Shown here piece by piece: positions 26,887 to 35,415 of a stretch of 64,000 nucleotides of DNA; within the stretch, counting starts at the first letter, position 1; each line of letters opens with the position of its first letter. The notes beneath the pieces are model-generated. The model did not search any database. It saw only the letters and a list, made by a program, of their open reading frames with translations, and was not told the origin of the DNA. The DNA lies in contig NZ_CP064686.1 of NCBI RefSeq assembly GCF_023100905.1, positions 2,480,001 to 2,544,000 on the forward strand, written 5' to 3'. The stretch comes from Bradyrhizobium sp. 4. GTDB taxonomy: Bacteria; Pseudomonadota; Alphaproteobacteria; Rhizobiales; Xanthobacteraceae. Made by a program: the position numbers and the translations under genes.

Positions 26887-27777
26887 ATGCAACAAAAAAC
26901 TGTCGCCACCGATGTCCTCGATATCGCCTATCGCGAATACGGCGCGCCGGACGGCTGGCCCTGCATCATGGGCCACGGCTTTCCCTACGACGTGAACGCC
27001 TATGCCGAGTCCGCGCCGATCATTGCGCAAGCGGGCGCGCGGGTGCTGGTGCCCTGGCTGCGCGGCTACGGGCCGACGCGGTTTCGCTCCGCTGCGACGT
27101 TGCGCTCCGGCGAGCAGGCGGCGCTTGGCGCCGATCTCCTGGCCTTCATGGATGCGCTTGGAATCTCGCACGCGGTGGTCGGCGGTTACGACTGGGGCGG
27201 GCGCGCGGCCTGCGTGGTCTCGGTTCTGCATCCGGAGCGCGTAGTCGGCCTCGTCTCGGGCAATTCCTACAACATCCAGAACATCGCGCGTTCGATGGAG
27301 CCGGCTTCGCCAACCGAGGAGGCGGCGCTCTGGTATCAATATCTCTTCCACAACGAACGCGGCCGCCGCGCGCTGGAGCGCAACCGGCGTGGTTTTGCGC
27401 GCCAGCTCTGGTCGATGTGGTCGCCGACATGGGCCTTCGACGACGCGACGTTCGAGACCAGCGCCATCTCGTTCGACAATCCTGATTTCGTCGATGTCGT
27501 GATCCACTCCTACCGACATCGTTACGCGCTGGTCGCGGGCGATCCCGCCTATGCCGAGATCGAGGCGAAGCTCGCAGCCCAGCCGCCGGTTCGGGTGCCG
27601 ACCATCGCGATCGACGGTGACAGCGACGGCGTTAATTTCGGCACCGCGCATCACGCGCACAAGTTCGAGGGCTTTTTCGAGGCACGTGTGTTCGCTAGGG
27701 CCGGCCACAATTTGCCGCAGGAGCGGCCGGCCGAATGGGCCCAGGCCGTGCTCGATGTGCGGAAAGCGGCCTCATAG
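26887..27777 (+). CDS. Alpha/beta hydrolase with Asp nucleophile (epoxide hydrolase-like)
   Basis: 296 aa. The nucleophile elbow reads GYDWGG, placing Asp102 where lipases have Ser; this is the pattern of epoxide hydrolases and haloalkane dehalogenases. An oxyanion HGFP motif is near residue 31 and the catalytic His is His274 in AGHNLPQE. A cap region covers about residues 130-210. It lies 12 nt after the HD gene. Epoxide hydrolase is the likelier role because the HGFP and RGYG motifs are typical there. Confidence 0.8.
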   Translation: MQQKTVATDVLDIAYREYGAPDGWPCIMGHGFPYDVNAYAESAPIIAQAGARVLVPWLRGYGPTRFRSAATLRSGEQAALGADLLAFMDALGISHAVVGGYDWGGRAACVVSVLHPERVVGLVSGNSYNIQNIARSMEPASPTEEAALWYQYLFHNERGRRALERNRRGFARQLWSMWSPTWAFDDATFETSAISFDNPDFVDVVIHSYRHRYALVAGDPAYAEIEAKLAAQPPVRVPTIAIDGDSDGVNFGTAHHAHKFEGFFEARVFARAGHNLPQERPAEWAQAVLDVRKAAS

Positions 27778-27838
27778 AGCCGGATTTCTCGTCCCGCTGT
27801 CTTGCCGCTCTCACAGCTTCCGATTTTTCCTCATCCCG

Positions 27839-27863
27839 GGAACCTTTTCCGATCGCAGCCGTC
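27839..27863 (+). promoter_or_regulatory. Possible EcfG-type promoter upstream of folE
   Basis: GGAAC (27839-27843), a 16-nt spacer and CGTC (27860-27863) differ by one base from the alphaproteobacterial general-stress consensus GGAAC-N16/17-CGTT. The folE start is 49 nt downstream. CGTC is also a common -10 for other ECF sigma factors. One mismatch makes this a candidate only. Confidence 0.45.
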
Positions 27864-27912
27864 CAAGCTGTGGGCCGCCTTCTGTATGCGGTTCGTTGCA
27901 GGGGAGTTTTCG

Positions 27913-28539
27913 ATGAAGACGCAAACGCGCAGGCTGGAACGTGTTGCGGTCGCGCAGGCGCCGAGCGAGCGGCCTGAGAGGGCGGAGGTCGAGCAGGCGA
28001 TCCGCACCATGATCCGCTGGGCCGGTGATGACCCCGCGCGCGACGGTCTGCGCGATACGCCGGACCGGGTCGCGCGCGCCTTCGAGGAGTATTTCTCCGG
28101 CTATGCGCAGGATCCGACCGAAATCCTGCAAAAGACCTTTGAGGAGATCGAAGGCTATGATGAGATGATCGTCCTGCGCGGCGTTCGCTTCGAAAGCCAT
28201 TGCGAGCACCACATGGCACCGATCGTCGGCCGCGCCTGGGTCGCTTATATCCCGCAAGGGCGCGTCGTCGGCATCTCCAAGCTCGCGCGTCTCGTCGACA
28301 TCTACGCCAAGCGGCTTCAGATCCAGGAGAAGATGACCGCGCAGATCGCCAACACGATCAACGATGTGCTGAGGCCCGAAGGCGTCGGGGTCATCATCAA
28401 GGCAACGCATCACTGCATGACCACGCGCGGCGCACACAAGCCCGGGACAGATCTCGTCACCAGCCGCATGCTCGGCGTGTTCCGCGACAATGCGTTGACG
28501 CGCCAGGAGCTGCTGGGGCTGGCCAATTCGGACGATTGA
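27913..28539 (+). CDS. folE: GTP cyclohydrolase I
   Basis: 208 aa from the ATG at 27913, chosen because GGGGAG precedes it; the frame is open 37 codons further up without homology to the family. The zinc- and GTP-binding segments are clear: ESHCEHHMAP with the zinc Cys, GRVVGISKLAR, and HHCMTTRGAHKPG with the second Cys. It converts GTP to 7,8-dihydroneopterin triphosphate, the first step of folate synthesis. It lies 27 nt upstream of a Rieske-FAD gene, an unexpected neighbour for folate synthesis. Confidence 0.95.
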   Translation: MKTQTRRLERVAVAQAPSERPERAEVEQAIRTMIRWAGDDPARDGLRDTPDRVARAFEEYFSGYAQDPTEILQKTFEEIEGYDEMIVLRGVRFESHCEHHMAPIVGRAWVAYIPQGRVVGISKLARLVDIYAKRLQIQEKMTAQIANTINDVLRPEGVGVIIKATHHCMTTRGAHKPGTDLVTSRMLGVFRDNALTRQELLGLANSDD

Positions 28540-28566
28540 TCCGCGACGGCTCAAGGAGGCAACGCC

Positions 28567-30090
28567 ATGACCGAGGACAAGAAGCCAAGCGGACCCGACT
28601 TGAGTCGAGGCGTGACGCTCGCCGCGTTCAAGGACAGCAAATTGCTCGGCCATGTCGGCGAGGAAGACGTCCTGCTGGTGCAGGCCGGCAGCGAGATCTT
28701 TGCGATCGAGCCGACCTGCAGCCACTATCACGGACCGCTTGCAGAAGGACTGGTGGTTGGCGACACCATCCGCTGTCCCTGGCATCATGCCTGCTTCTCC
28801 TTGCGGTCAGGCGAGGCGACCCGTCCGCCGGCGCTGAATGCGCTGGCGGTGTGGGAGGTCTCGCGCGATCAAGACAAGATCGTCGTTCAGCGCAAGCGCG
28901 AGATGCCGAAGCCTCCGGCGCCTCACCGGACGGCGCCAACGCCGGAAAAATTCGTCATCATCGGCGGCGGCGCGGCGGGTTTCGCGGCGGCGCAGACGCT
29001 CCGTCGCGAGGGCTTTGCCGGCGCCATCACCATGCTCAGCAATGACAGCGCGATGCCGGTCGACCGGCCCAATCTTTCCAAGGATTACCTCGCGGGCAAC
29101 GCGCCGGAGGATTGGCTGCCGCTGCGGGGCGAGGACTATTATCGGGACGTCGGCATCGATCTCAGGCTCAACACGAATGTCGCCGCGATCGAGGCGAAGA
29201 CGCGCAGCGTGACGCTGGGCAACGGCGACAGGCTGCCGTTCGACCGGCTGCTGCTCGCGACCGGCGCCGAGCCGGTCAGATTGCAGATTCCGGGGACCGA
29301 CCAGCCTCATGTCCACACCCTGCGCTCCGTCGCCGACAGCCGCGCCATCATCAAGGCGGCCGGCAGCGCCAAGCGTGCGCTGGTGATCGGCGCCAGCTTC
29401 ATCGGCCTGGAAGTTGCGGCCTCCTTGCGGGCACGCAAGATCGAGGTCCACGTGGTCGCGCCGGACGAACGGCCGATGCAGAAGGTGCTCGGTCCCGAGA
29501 TGGGCGACTTCGTGCGCGCGCTGCATGAGGAGAATGGCGTCAACTTCCACCTCGAGGACACGGTGGAGAAGCTGGACGGCACGCGCGCGACGTTGAAAAG
29601 CGGCGGCGTGATCGAGGCCGACCTGGTCGTGGTCGGTATCGGCGTCAAGCCGCGCCTCGCGCTCGCCGAGCAGGCAGGGCTTGCGGCCGACCGGGGCGTC
29701 AGCGTGAGCGAATATCTGGAGACCAGCATAGCCGGTATCTTTGCGGCCGGGGACATCGCGCGCTGGCCCGATCCGCATTCGCGGCAAACTATCCGCGTCG
29801 AGCACTGGGTGGTGGCGGAGCGGCAGGGCCAGACCGCGGCCCGCAACATGCTCGGCAAGCGCGAGCGCTTCGAGGCCGTGCCGTTCTTCTGGTCGCAGCA
29901 CTATGACGTGCCGATCAACTATGTCGGCCACGCCGATAGTTTTGACGACATCGCGATCGACGGCAGCATTTCCGGCAAGGACTGCCTGCTGAAGTATCGC
30001 AAGGGCGGCCGTGTCCTTGCGATTGCTTCAATTTATCGCGATCTCGACAATCTCAAGGCCGAGCTGGAGATGGAGCGGACACGCGGCTGA
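28567..30090 (+). CDS. Rieske [2Fe-2S] / FAD-dependent NAD(P)H oxidoreductase
   Basis: 507 aa. An N-terminal Rieske domain has Cys51-x-His53 (TCSHYHG) and Cys70-x-x-His73 (CPWHHACF) as cluster ligands. A pyridine nucleotide-disulfide oxidoreductase part follows, with the FAD motif FVIIGGGAAGFAA near residue 122 and an NAD motif ALVIGASFIGLEVA near 265. This is the layout of AIF-like proteins and ferredoxin reductases with their own Rieske centre. It should pass electrons from NAD(P)H to an unknown acceptor. AAGGAGG precedes the ATG. A FixK-like box lies just downstream. Confidence 0.87.
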   Translation: MTEDKKPSGPDLSRGVTLAAFKDSKLLGHVGEEDVLLVQAGSEIFAIEPTCSHYHGPLAEGLVVGDTIRCPWHHACFSLRSGEATRPPALNALAVWEVSRDQDKIVVQRKREMPKPPAPHRTAPTPEKFVIIGGGAAGFAAAQTLRREGFAGAITMLSNDSAMPVDRPNLSKDYLAGNAPEDWLPLRGEDYYRDVGIDLRLNTNVAAIEAKTRSVTLGNGDRLPFDRLLLATGAEPVRLQIPGTDQPHVHTLRSVADSRAIIKAAGSAKRALVIGASFIGLEVAASLRARKIEVHVVAPDERPMQKVLGPEMGDFVRALHEENGVNFHLEDTVEKLDGTRATLKSGGVIEADLVVVGIGVKPRLALAEQAGLAADRGVSVSEYLETSIAGIFAAGDIARWPDPHSRQTIRVEHWVVAERQGQTAARNMLGKRERFEAVPFFWSQHYDVPINYVGHADSFDDIAIDGSISGKDCLLKYRKGGRVLAIASIYRDLDNLKAELEMERTRG

Positions 30091-30105
30091 GGCACGCATC
30101 CGGTC

Positions 30106-30119
30106 TTGATTTGCGTCAA
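30106..30119. promoter_or_regulatory. Possible FixK/FNR-type box
   Basis: TTGATTTGCGTCAA matches the FNR/FixK consensus TTGAT-N4-ATCAA at nine of ten positions. It lies in the 175-nt gap upstream of the binding-protein gene at 30266. With a typical -41.5 position, transcription would start near 30154. A match of this quality can arise by chance about once in a window of this size. Confidence 0.4.
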
Positions 30120-30265
30120 TGGTGCTGCCCGCGAGGGCGGCTGCGCACCGGCTGATCAGCAACTCGACGCAAGACCGCCTTGTGGAACTCCGCTGATCTG
30201 ATGTGCTGGCAAAAAGCAGCACGTCGCGCCTTCCGAGTCGTGGCGATCATCACCGGGGAGAAACC

Positions 30266-31474
30266 ATGAAAGCCGCTTTGGTCCTGGCTGCAGCGCTGGC
30301 TGCCTGCCTGTCCACGCCTGTCTCCGCGCAGAAATCCTACGGTCCGGGCGTCAGCGACACCGAGATCAAGATCGGCAACACCATGCCCTATAGCGGCCCC
30401 GCTTCGCCGCTCGGCATCACCGGCAGGGTGATCTCGGCCTATTTCGACGAGGTCAACGAGAAGGGCGGGATCAACGGCCGCAAGCTCAATCTCCTGTCGC
30501 TCGACGATGCCTTCTCGCCGCCGAAGACCATGGAAGCGGCGCGCCGGCTGGTCGAGGGCGATGGCGTCGCCTTCATCTTCGCGACCATGGGCACCGCGCC
30601 GAGCTCGGCGATTGCGAAATATCTCAACAGCAACAAGGTGCCGCAGCTGTTTCTGATCAGCTCGGCCTCGAAGTGGAACGACCCGGCCAACATGCCCTGG
30701 TCGATGGCGCTGCCGTGGGCGCCGAACTACACCAGCGAGGCGGCCATCGACGTCGCCTATGCCCGCGCCAAGAACCCGAATGCGCGCTTCGCGGTGCTCT
30801 ATCAGAACGACGATGCCGGCAAGGAATATCTGCGCGGCGTCAAGGAAGCGCTTGGTGCCGACGCCGACAAGGCGATCGCGATGGCGTCGAGCTTCGAGGT
30901 CGCCGACCCCACCGTCGATTCCCAGGTGCTGACTCTCGCGAACACCAAGGCCGACGTGTTCATGATCTATTCGGTGACGCCGCGCGCCTGCGCCCAGGCG
31001 ATCCGGAAAGCGCATGAGGTCGGCTGGCAGGCAACGCGCTTCCTCGCCTCGGGCTGCGCCAACAAGGCAACCGTGATGGTCCCGGCTGGCCTCGATGCCG
31101 GCAAGGGCGTGCTCTCGCTCGGCTCGCTCAAGCCGTTCGTCGAGGGGCCAAAGGACGATCCGGCGATGACGGCCTATATCGACTTCATGAAGAAGCGCCT
31201 GCCCAATGCCGACGTCAACAACGTCGCGGGTCTCTACGGTTACACCGTCGCCGAGGCGTTGGTCGTCTTGCTGAAGCAGTGCAAGGACAATCTGACGCGT
31301 GAGAACATCATGGCGCAGGCGGCCAATTTGAAGAACGTGCCGCTATCGCTGCTGATGCCCGGCATCACGCTCAACACCACGCCGCAGGATTTCCGCCCGA
31401 TCAAGGACGGCTATATGCTTCAGTTCAACGGCAACGACTGGATCGTCGCGAGCGAGCTGCTGCGCGGCACGTGA
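30266..31474 (+). CDS. ABC transporter periplasmic binding protein, Leu/Ile/Val-type
   Basis: 402 aa from the ATG at 30266, with GGGGAG upstream. A Sec signal peptide covers about residues 1-22 (MKAALVLAAALAACLSTPVSA, cleaved before QKSYG). The mature part has the type I periplasmic-binding fold typical of LivK-like proteins (VSDTEIKIGNTMPYSGPAS, then DEVNEKGGINGRKL). Such proteins bind amino acids, amides or aromatic acids. No permease or ATPase genes are adjacent, so the rest of the transporter is elsewhere. An acyl-CoA dehydrogenase follows after a long repeat. Confidence 0.88.
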   Translation: MKAALVLAAALAACLSTPVSAQKSYGPGVSDTEIKIGNTMPYSGPASPLGITGRVISAYFDEVNEKGGINGRKLNLLSLDDAFSPPKTMEAARRLVEGDGVAFIFATMGTAPSSAIAKYLNSNKVPQLFLISSASKWNDPANMPWSMALPWAPNYTSEAAIDVAYARAKNPNARFAVLYQNDDAGKEYLRGVKEALGADADKAIAMASSFEVADPTVDSQVLTLANTKADVFMIYSVTPRACAQAIRKAHEVGWQATRFLASGCANKATVMVPAGLDAGKGVLSLGSLKPFVEGPKDDPAMTAYIDFMKKRLPNADVNNVAGLYGYTVAEALVVLLKQCKDNLTRENIMAQAANLKNVPLSLLMPGITLNTTPQDFRPIKDGYMLQFNGNDWIVASELLRGT

Positions 31475-31507
31475 GGGACTGCGAAGCGAGCGGCTGCAGA
31501 GACGGTG

Positions 31508-31710
31508 CACCCTCTCCCCTTGTGGGAGAGGGTGGATCGCCGCGAAGCGGCGAGCCGGGTGAGGGGTCTCTCTCCGCGAGTCGTCTCTACATTTGAACTC
31601 GCGGATACAACCCCTCATCCGGCGCCATAGCCGAAGCTTTGCTTCGGCGTTCTTAGGAACGCCAGCCGAAGGCCGCCTATGCCACCTTCTCCCGCAAGGG
31701 GAGAAGGGAA
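31508..31710. repeat. Long intergenic palindromic repeat, copy 2, with nested hairpin
   Basis: The arms CCCTCTCCCCTTGTGGGAGA and CTCCCGCAAGGGGAGAAGG and the GTCTCTCTCCGCG core match copy 1 at 18858-19012. Copy 2 differs by about 55 extra bases (about 31625-31680) inside the right half, bounded by CATAG and CTATG and containing CCGAAGCTTTGCTTCGG. The right end lies 14 nt upstream of the acyl-CoA dehydrogenase start, so its ribosome binding site begins where the repeat ends. Confidence 0.88.
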
Positions 31711-31724
31711 GAGGAGGAACACCA

Positions 31725-32957
31725 ATGGATTTTCACCACTCCGAACGTTCGCTGGAGCTGCAGGAGCGTGTCCGCCGGTTCATGCGGACGCATGTCGAGC
31801 CGGTCGAGGAGCTCTATTACGAGCAGGTGAAGCCGGAAGCGACACGCTACAGGACGCCACAGGTCCTTCAGGACCTGAAGCGGCTGGCGCGCGAGCAGGG
31901 GCTCTGGAACCTGTTCCTCTCCGGCGAGCACGGCGAAGACCCTAACAACACTGGCTTGACCAATCTCGAATACGCGCCGGTGAAGGAGATCATGGGCCGC
32001 ATCCTCTGGGCGCCGGAGGTGTTCAATTGCTCGGCGCCCGATGTCGGCAACATGGAGGTGCTGGCCAATTACGGCACGCCGGCACAGCAGGAGCGCTGGC
32101 TGAAGCCGCTCCTGGAGGGGCGCATCCGCTCCGGCTTCTCGATGACGGAGCCGCAGGTCGCCTCCAGCGATGCCACCAACATTCAATGCGAGATCAAGCG
32201 CGACGGAGGCGACTACGTCATCAACGGCCGCAAATGGTTCACCTCCGGCGCGATGAACGAGGATTGCGAGATCCTGATCGTGATGGGCAAGACGGCGCCC
32301 GACGATCCCGACCGCCACCGCCAGCAATCCATGATCCTGGTGCCGAGAGCGACGCCCGGCGTGCGCATCGTCCGCGACATGCTCACTTACGGCTATGACG
32401 ACGCGCCGGTCGGCCATCCCGAGATCGTCTACGAGAACGTTCGCGTGCCCGCCGAGAACATCCTGCTCGGCGAGGGCCGCGGTTTCGAGATCGCGCAAGG
32501 CAGGCTCGGTCCCGGCCGCATCCATCATTGCATGCGGCTGATCGGCTGTGCCCAGCGCGCGCTGGAATTGATGTGCCAGCGCGCCGTCTCCCGCACAGCC
32601 TTTGGCAAGCCGCTCGCAGAGCAGGGCTCGGTGCGCGAGGACATCGCGCACTCATTCTGCGAGATCGCGCAGGCGCGGCTCTTGACGCTGCAAGCCGCCG
32701 ACAGGATGGACCGCGAAGGCAACAAGGCCGCGCGCGACCTGATCGCGGCCGCCAAGATCGTGGTGCCAAGCATGGCCGCCCGCGTGATCGACCGCGCCAT
32801 CCAGATCCACGGCGCCGCCGGCGTCTCGCAGGATACCTTCCTCGCGCGTGCTTACGTCTACGCCCGCTTCATCCGCATCGGCGACGGGCCGGATCAGGTG
32901 CATCTGGCCGCGGTAGGGAAGGAGCTGATCAAGCGCGGCGGGGTGATGGCCGGGTAG
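31725..32957 (+). CDS. Acyl-CoA dehydrogenase
   Basis: 410 aa from the ATG at 31725, preceded by GAGGAGGA; the frame is open upstream through the repeat but has no family sequence there. The FAD/acyl-CoA segments are clear: GFSMTEPQVASSDATN, WFTSGAMNEDCEILIVMG, and the C-terminal RAIQIHGAAGVSQDT...RIGDGPDQVH. The size and GDGPDQVH end resemble the ACAD10/11-like branch. It removes two hydrogens from an acyl-CoA, passing electrons to ETF. The chain-length preference is unknown. Confidence 0.88.
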   Translation: MDFHHSERSLELQERVRRFMRTHVEPVEELYYEQVKPEATRYRTPQVLQDLKRLAREQGLWNLFLSGEHGEDPNNTGLTNLEYAPVKEIMGRILWAPEVFNCSAPDVGNMEVLANYGTPAQQERWLKPLLEGRIRSGFSMTEPQVASSDATNIQCEIKRDGGDYVINGRKWFTSGAMNEDCEILIVMGKTAPDDPDRHRQQSMILVPRATPGVRIVRDMLTYGYDDAPVGHPEIVYENVRVPAENILLGEGRGFEIAQGRLGPGRIHHCMRLIGCAQRALELMCQRAVSRTAFGKPLAEQGSVREDIAHSFCEIAQARLLTLQAADRMDREGNKAARDLIAAAKIVVPSMAARVIDRAIQIHGAAGVSQDTFLARAYVYARFIRIGDGPDQVHLAAVGKELIKRGGVMAG

Positions 32958-33086
32958 GACCGTTCCGGACGTCACCCGTTGCTGCGGGAACCAGGGTCGT
33001 GAACCAGCTTAGGAACGTCCTTGGACTGTCGCGATTGTCGCTGGCAGTTGGCGCGCTGCCCAGCGCGAGCGCTGGAGATCGTCCGC

Positions 33087-34487
33087 GTGCAGGAGAGCAA
33101 TCACCCGACAAACGGTCCGGCCGTCCCCGCGGACAATGAGCTGCTGCGTCTCGTATTCGAGAGCGCGACGGACTTTGCTATCTTCACGACAGACCCGAAC
33201 GGCATCACCACCAGCTGGAACCCCGGCGCCGAGCGGTTACTCGGGTACAAGACCGACGAAATCATCGGAAAATCGGCGGACGTGATTTTTCCCGCCGAGG
33301 AGGGTGGTTTTGAGGCGGCAGCCGAAGAACGACGCAGCGCGTTAGCTCAGGGCCGCGCCGAGGACGAACGCTGGCAGATGCGCAAGGACGGCACCCGGCT
33401 CTGGGCTTCGGGCCTGTTGATGCCGCTGGCGGAGCGCGACGCGGGTTTCGTGAAGATGCTGCGCGATCGCACCAGCCAGCACCGTGCTGCGGAGCAGCTC
33501 GCGCAAAGCGAGGAGCTGTTCCGCGTTCTCGCCACCAATATACCCCAGCTGGTTTTCCGCTCAAAAAGTGATGGTGAGCGCACTTGGGCCAGCCCGCAAT
33601 GGACCATCTTCAGCGGTCTGAGCTTCGCTGATAGCATCGGTTTCGGTTGGCTTGACGCGATCCATCCGGATGATCGCGAAGAGACCCAGGCGGCCTGGCT
33701 CGAAGCGCGCGCCAAGGGCGAGTATTACGTCGAGCACCGCGTCAGGCGTTCCGCCGACAGAGAGTTCAGGTGGCATCAGACCCGCGCGGTACCGATGAAA
33801 GTCAGTTCGGATGCAGACGCTGTCGATTGGGTCGGCACGATGACGGACATCCACGAACTGCGCGTGCTTCAAGATCGGCAGAAGGTTCTCTTGGCCGAAC
33901 TGCAGCACCGCAGGCGCAATCTGCTCGGGGTCGTCCAATCACTTGCCCGGCAGACGATCAGATCGAGCCCGTCCCTGGACGACTTTGCAGACGACTTTGA
34001 AAGCAGGTTGGGCGCCCTCTCCAGGGCTCAGGGTTTGCTCGCGCAAAGCGACAATCGGCCGATTGAACTCGGTGATCTGGTCAGGGCCGAATTGGAGGCG
34101 CACGCCAGTGCCGACGTGGAGAAGGTGACGACCGAGGGGCCGGCGGCACCGTTGCCGGCGATGTCGGCGCAATCGATGGCTCTCGCGCTGCATGAGCTCG
34201 CCACGAATGCGGTAAAATACGGCGCCCTCGGCCAACCCTCAGGCCGGCTGACGGTGCGATGGGAGGTCAAGAACGATCAATCCAGGCGGCAAGCAACCGT
34301 GGTATGGTCCGAAAGCGGGGTTGCCATGCCTGAGGGCGGGCCGGCGAGAAAAGGCTACGGAAGCGAATTGATCGAGCGAGCACTTCCTTATCAGCTCGGC
34401 GCCAAAACGAAGCTTCGGTTCGAACCTGACGGCGTCCACTGCGAAATCGCCGTGCCGCTCGCGAGCGAGGAGAAGCGTGATGACTGA
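33087..34487 (+). CDS. HWE-family sensor histidine kinase with two PAS domains
   Basis: 466 aa from a GTG at 33087 with GGAG 9 nt upstream; a start at 33021 is possible. PAS 1 (about residues 20-135; TTSWNPGAERLLGYKTDEIIGKS) and PAS 2 (about 145-270; WFSGLSF/HPDDR type) precede the kinase. The His lies in LLAELQHRRRN, the ATP-binding N-box is ALHELATNAVKYGAL and the WE pair is in VRWEVKN, marking the HWE family. No membrane segments, so it is cytosolic. It overlaps the response regulator by 8 nt. HWE kinases feed the general stress response in alphaproteobacteria; whether this one does is unknown. Confidence 0.87.
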   Translation: MQESNHPTNGPAVPADNELLRLVFESATDFAIFTTDPNGITTSWNPGAERLLGYKTDEIIGKSADVIFPAEEGGFEAAAEERRSALAQGRAEDERWQMRKDGTRLWASGLLMPLAERDAGFVKMLRDRTSQHRAAEQLAQSEELFRVLATNIPQLVFRSKSDGERTWASPQWTIFSGLSFADSIGFGWLDAIHPDDREETQAAWLEARAKGEYYVEHRVRRSADREFRWHQTRAVPMKVSSDADAVDWVGTMTDIHELRVLQDRQKVLLAELQHRRRNLLGVVQSLARQTIRSSPSLDDFADDFESRLGALSRAQGLLAQSDNRPIELGDLVRAELEAHASADVEKVTTEGPAAPLPAMSAQSMALALHELATNAVKYGALGQPSGRLTVRWEVKNDQSRRQATVVWSESGVAMPEGGPARKGYGSELIERALPYQLGAKTKLRFEPDGVHCEIAVPLASEEKRDD

Positions 34488-34872
34488 GTCGCAATCACTA
34501 CTAGGCCGGCGGCTCCTCGTCGTCGAAGACGAGTACATGATCGCTGCCGACCTGGCCCGTGCGCTGGAAGATCGCGGCGCTGAGGTCATTGGGCCGGCGG
34601 GGTCGGTCGAGGACGCCCTGAATCTGGTTGCGGCCGAACAGCGGATAGATGGCGCCGTCCTGGACATCAATCTTCGCGGCGAACGCTCCTATCCGGTTGC
34701 CGACGCACTTCGGACGCGCGGGGTGCGGTTCGTGTTCACCACCGGTTATGACGCTTGGGCGATTCCCGATGCTTATGCAGCCGTGCCACGTGTCGAAAAG
34801 CCGGTTAACATCAAGGCGCTCAGCGGACTGTTCTCGATCGATCAATCGGACGAGAAACCGCGGACGCTCTAG
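34480..34872 (+). CDS. Single-domain response regulator
   Basis: 130 aa from the ATG at 34480; a GTG at 34477 would add one residue. It is a lone receiver domain: acidic pair in VVEDEYM, phospho-accepting Asp62 in AVLDINL, conserved Thr in FTTGYD and Lys in VEKPVN. There is no output domain, so it must act by protein contact or as a phosphate relay or sink. It overlaps the HWE kinase gene by 8 nt, marking them as a cognate pair. Confidence 0.87.
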   Translation: MTESQSLLGRRLLVVEDEYMIAADLARALEDRGAEVIGPAGSVEDALNLVAAEQRIDGAVLDINLRGERSYPVADALRTRGVRFVFTTGYDAWAIPDAYAAVPRVEKPVNIKALSGLFSIDQSDEKPRTL

Positions 34873-35415
34873 CCGCGCCCGTTGCGGGGCAAGGCCGCGA
34901 TCCCACTCCCTGATAGCTGCGTTCCCGGCCTGCAAGATAGGTCGGATGATCGCTTGCCGCATTCGCGCGGCAGCGCGTAGCAGATTTGCCGAGGCAAGGA
35001 TTACAATCCGATCAAGCGGCGCGGGTGATGGAGTAGGGGCGATCTCTTCTTCGCTTGAGAGGGTGCACGCCTGTGCAGCAGTGTATCTGCGTTGATCGCT
35101 TCTGCGGAAAGGACGGTCGATGGGAAAGAAGAGAAGGTCGGACAGGCGAGTGGAACAATCAATCTGATTGTGAGCGCCGCGGGACTCATGTGGCCGCGCC
35201 ATTTCGCCGTGGCTCTTCTTGTCACGCTGTTGACGCAATGTCCGTCTTAGACGGCGACAACTAAAAACACCGTTTGGAACCATTCTGGTTCCTGCAATGG
35301 TTCCGCAGCCGGGGTTGGCTCGACCTGTAAACATCGCGAACCCGAACGCTTCCGCGTTTGCTTGATGATGTTTTGAGGCATCGGAACCGGACAATCGAAA
35401 ATCACAGGAGATATG
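34873..35415. other. Long intergenic region without a supported gene
   Basis: About 540 nt between the response regulator and the RlpA-like gene. Frames here are short, lack ribosome binding sites and show no recognisable protein. The right part (from about 35260) is less GC-rich than its surroundings and holds the GGAACC...GGTTCC motif at 35275-35292. A regulatory RNA or long leader for the next gene is possible but not shown. Confidence 0.6.
35275..35292 (+). promoter_or_regulatory. GGAACCATT inverted motif, site A
   Basis: TGGAACCATTCTGGTTCC is an imperfect palindrome (GGAACC/GGTTCC) followed by a second TGGTTCC at about 35298. It lies about 120 nt upstream of the RlpA-like gene. A near-identical string, TGGAACCATTGGGTTCC, occurs on the minus strand at 38494-38511 upstream of another small secreted-protein gene. 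GGAAC is the EcfG -35, but the CGTT -10 is not found at the right spacing. Confidence 0.4.
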
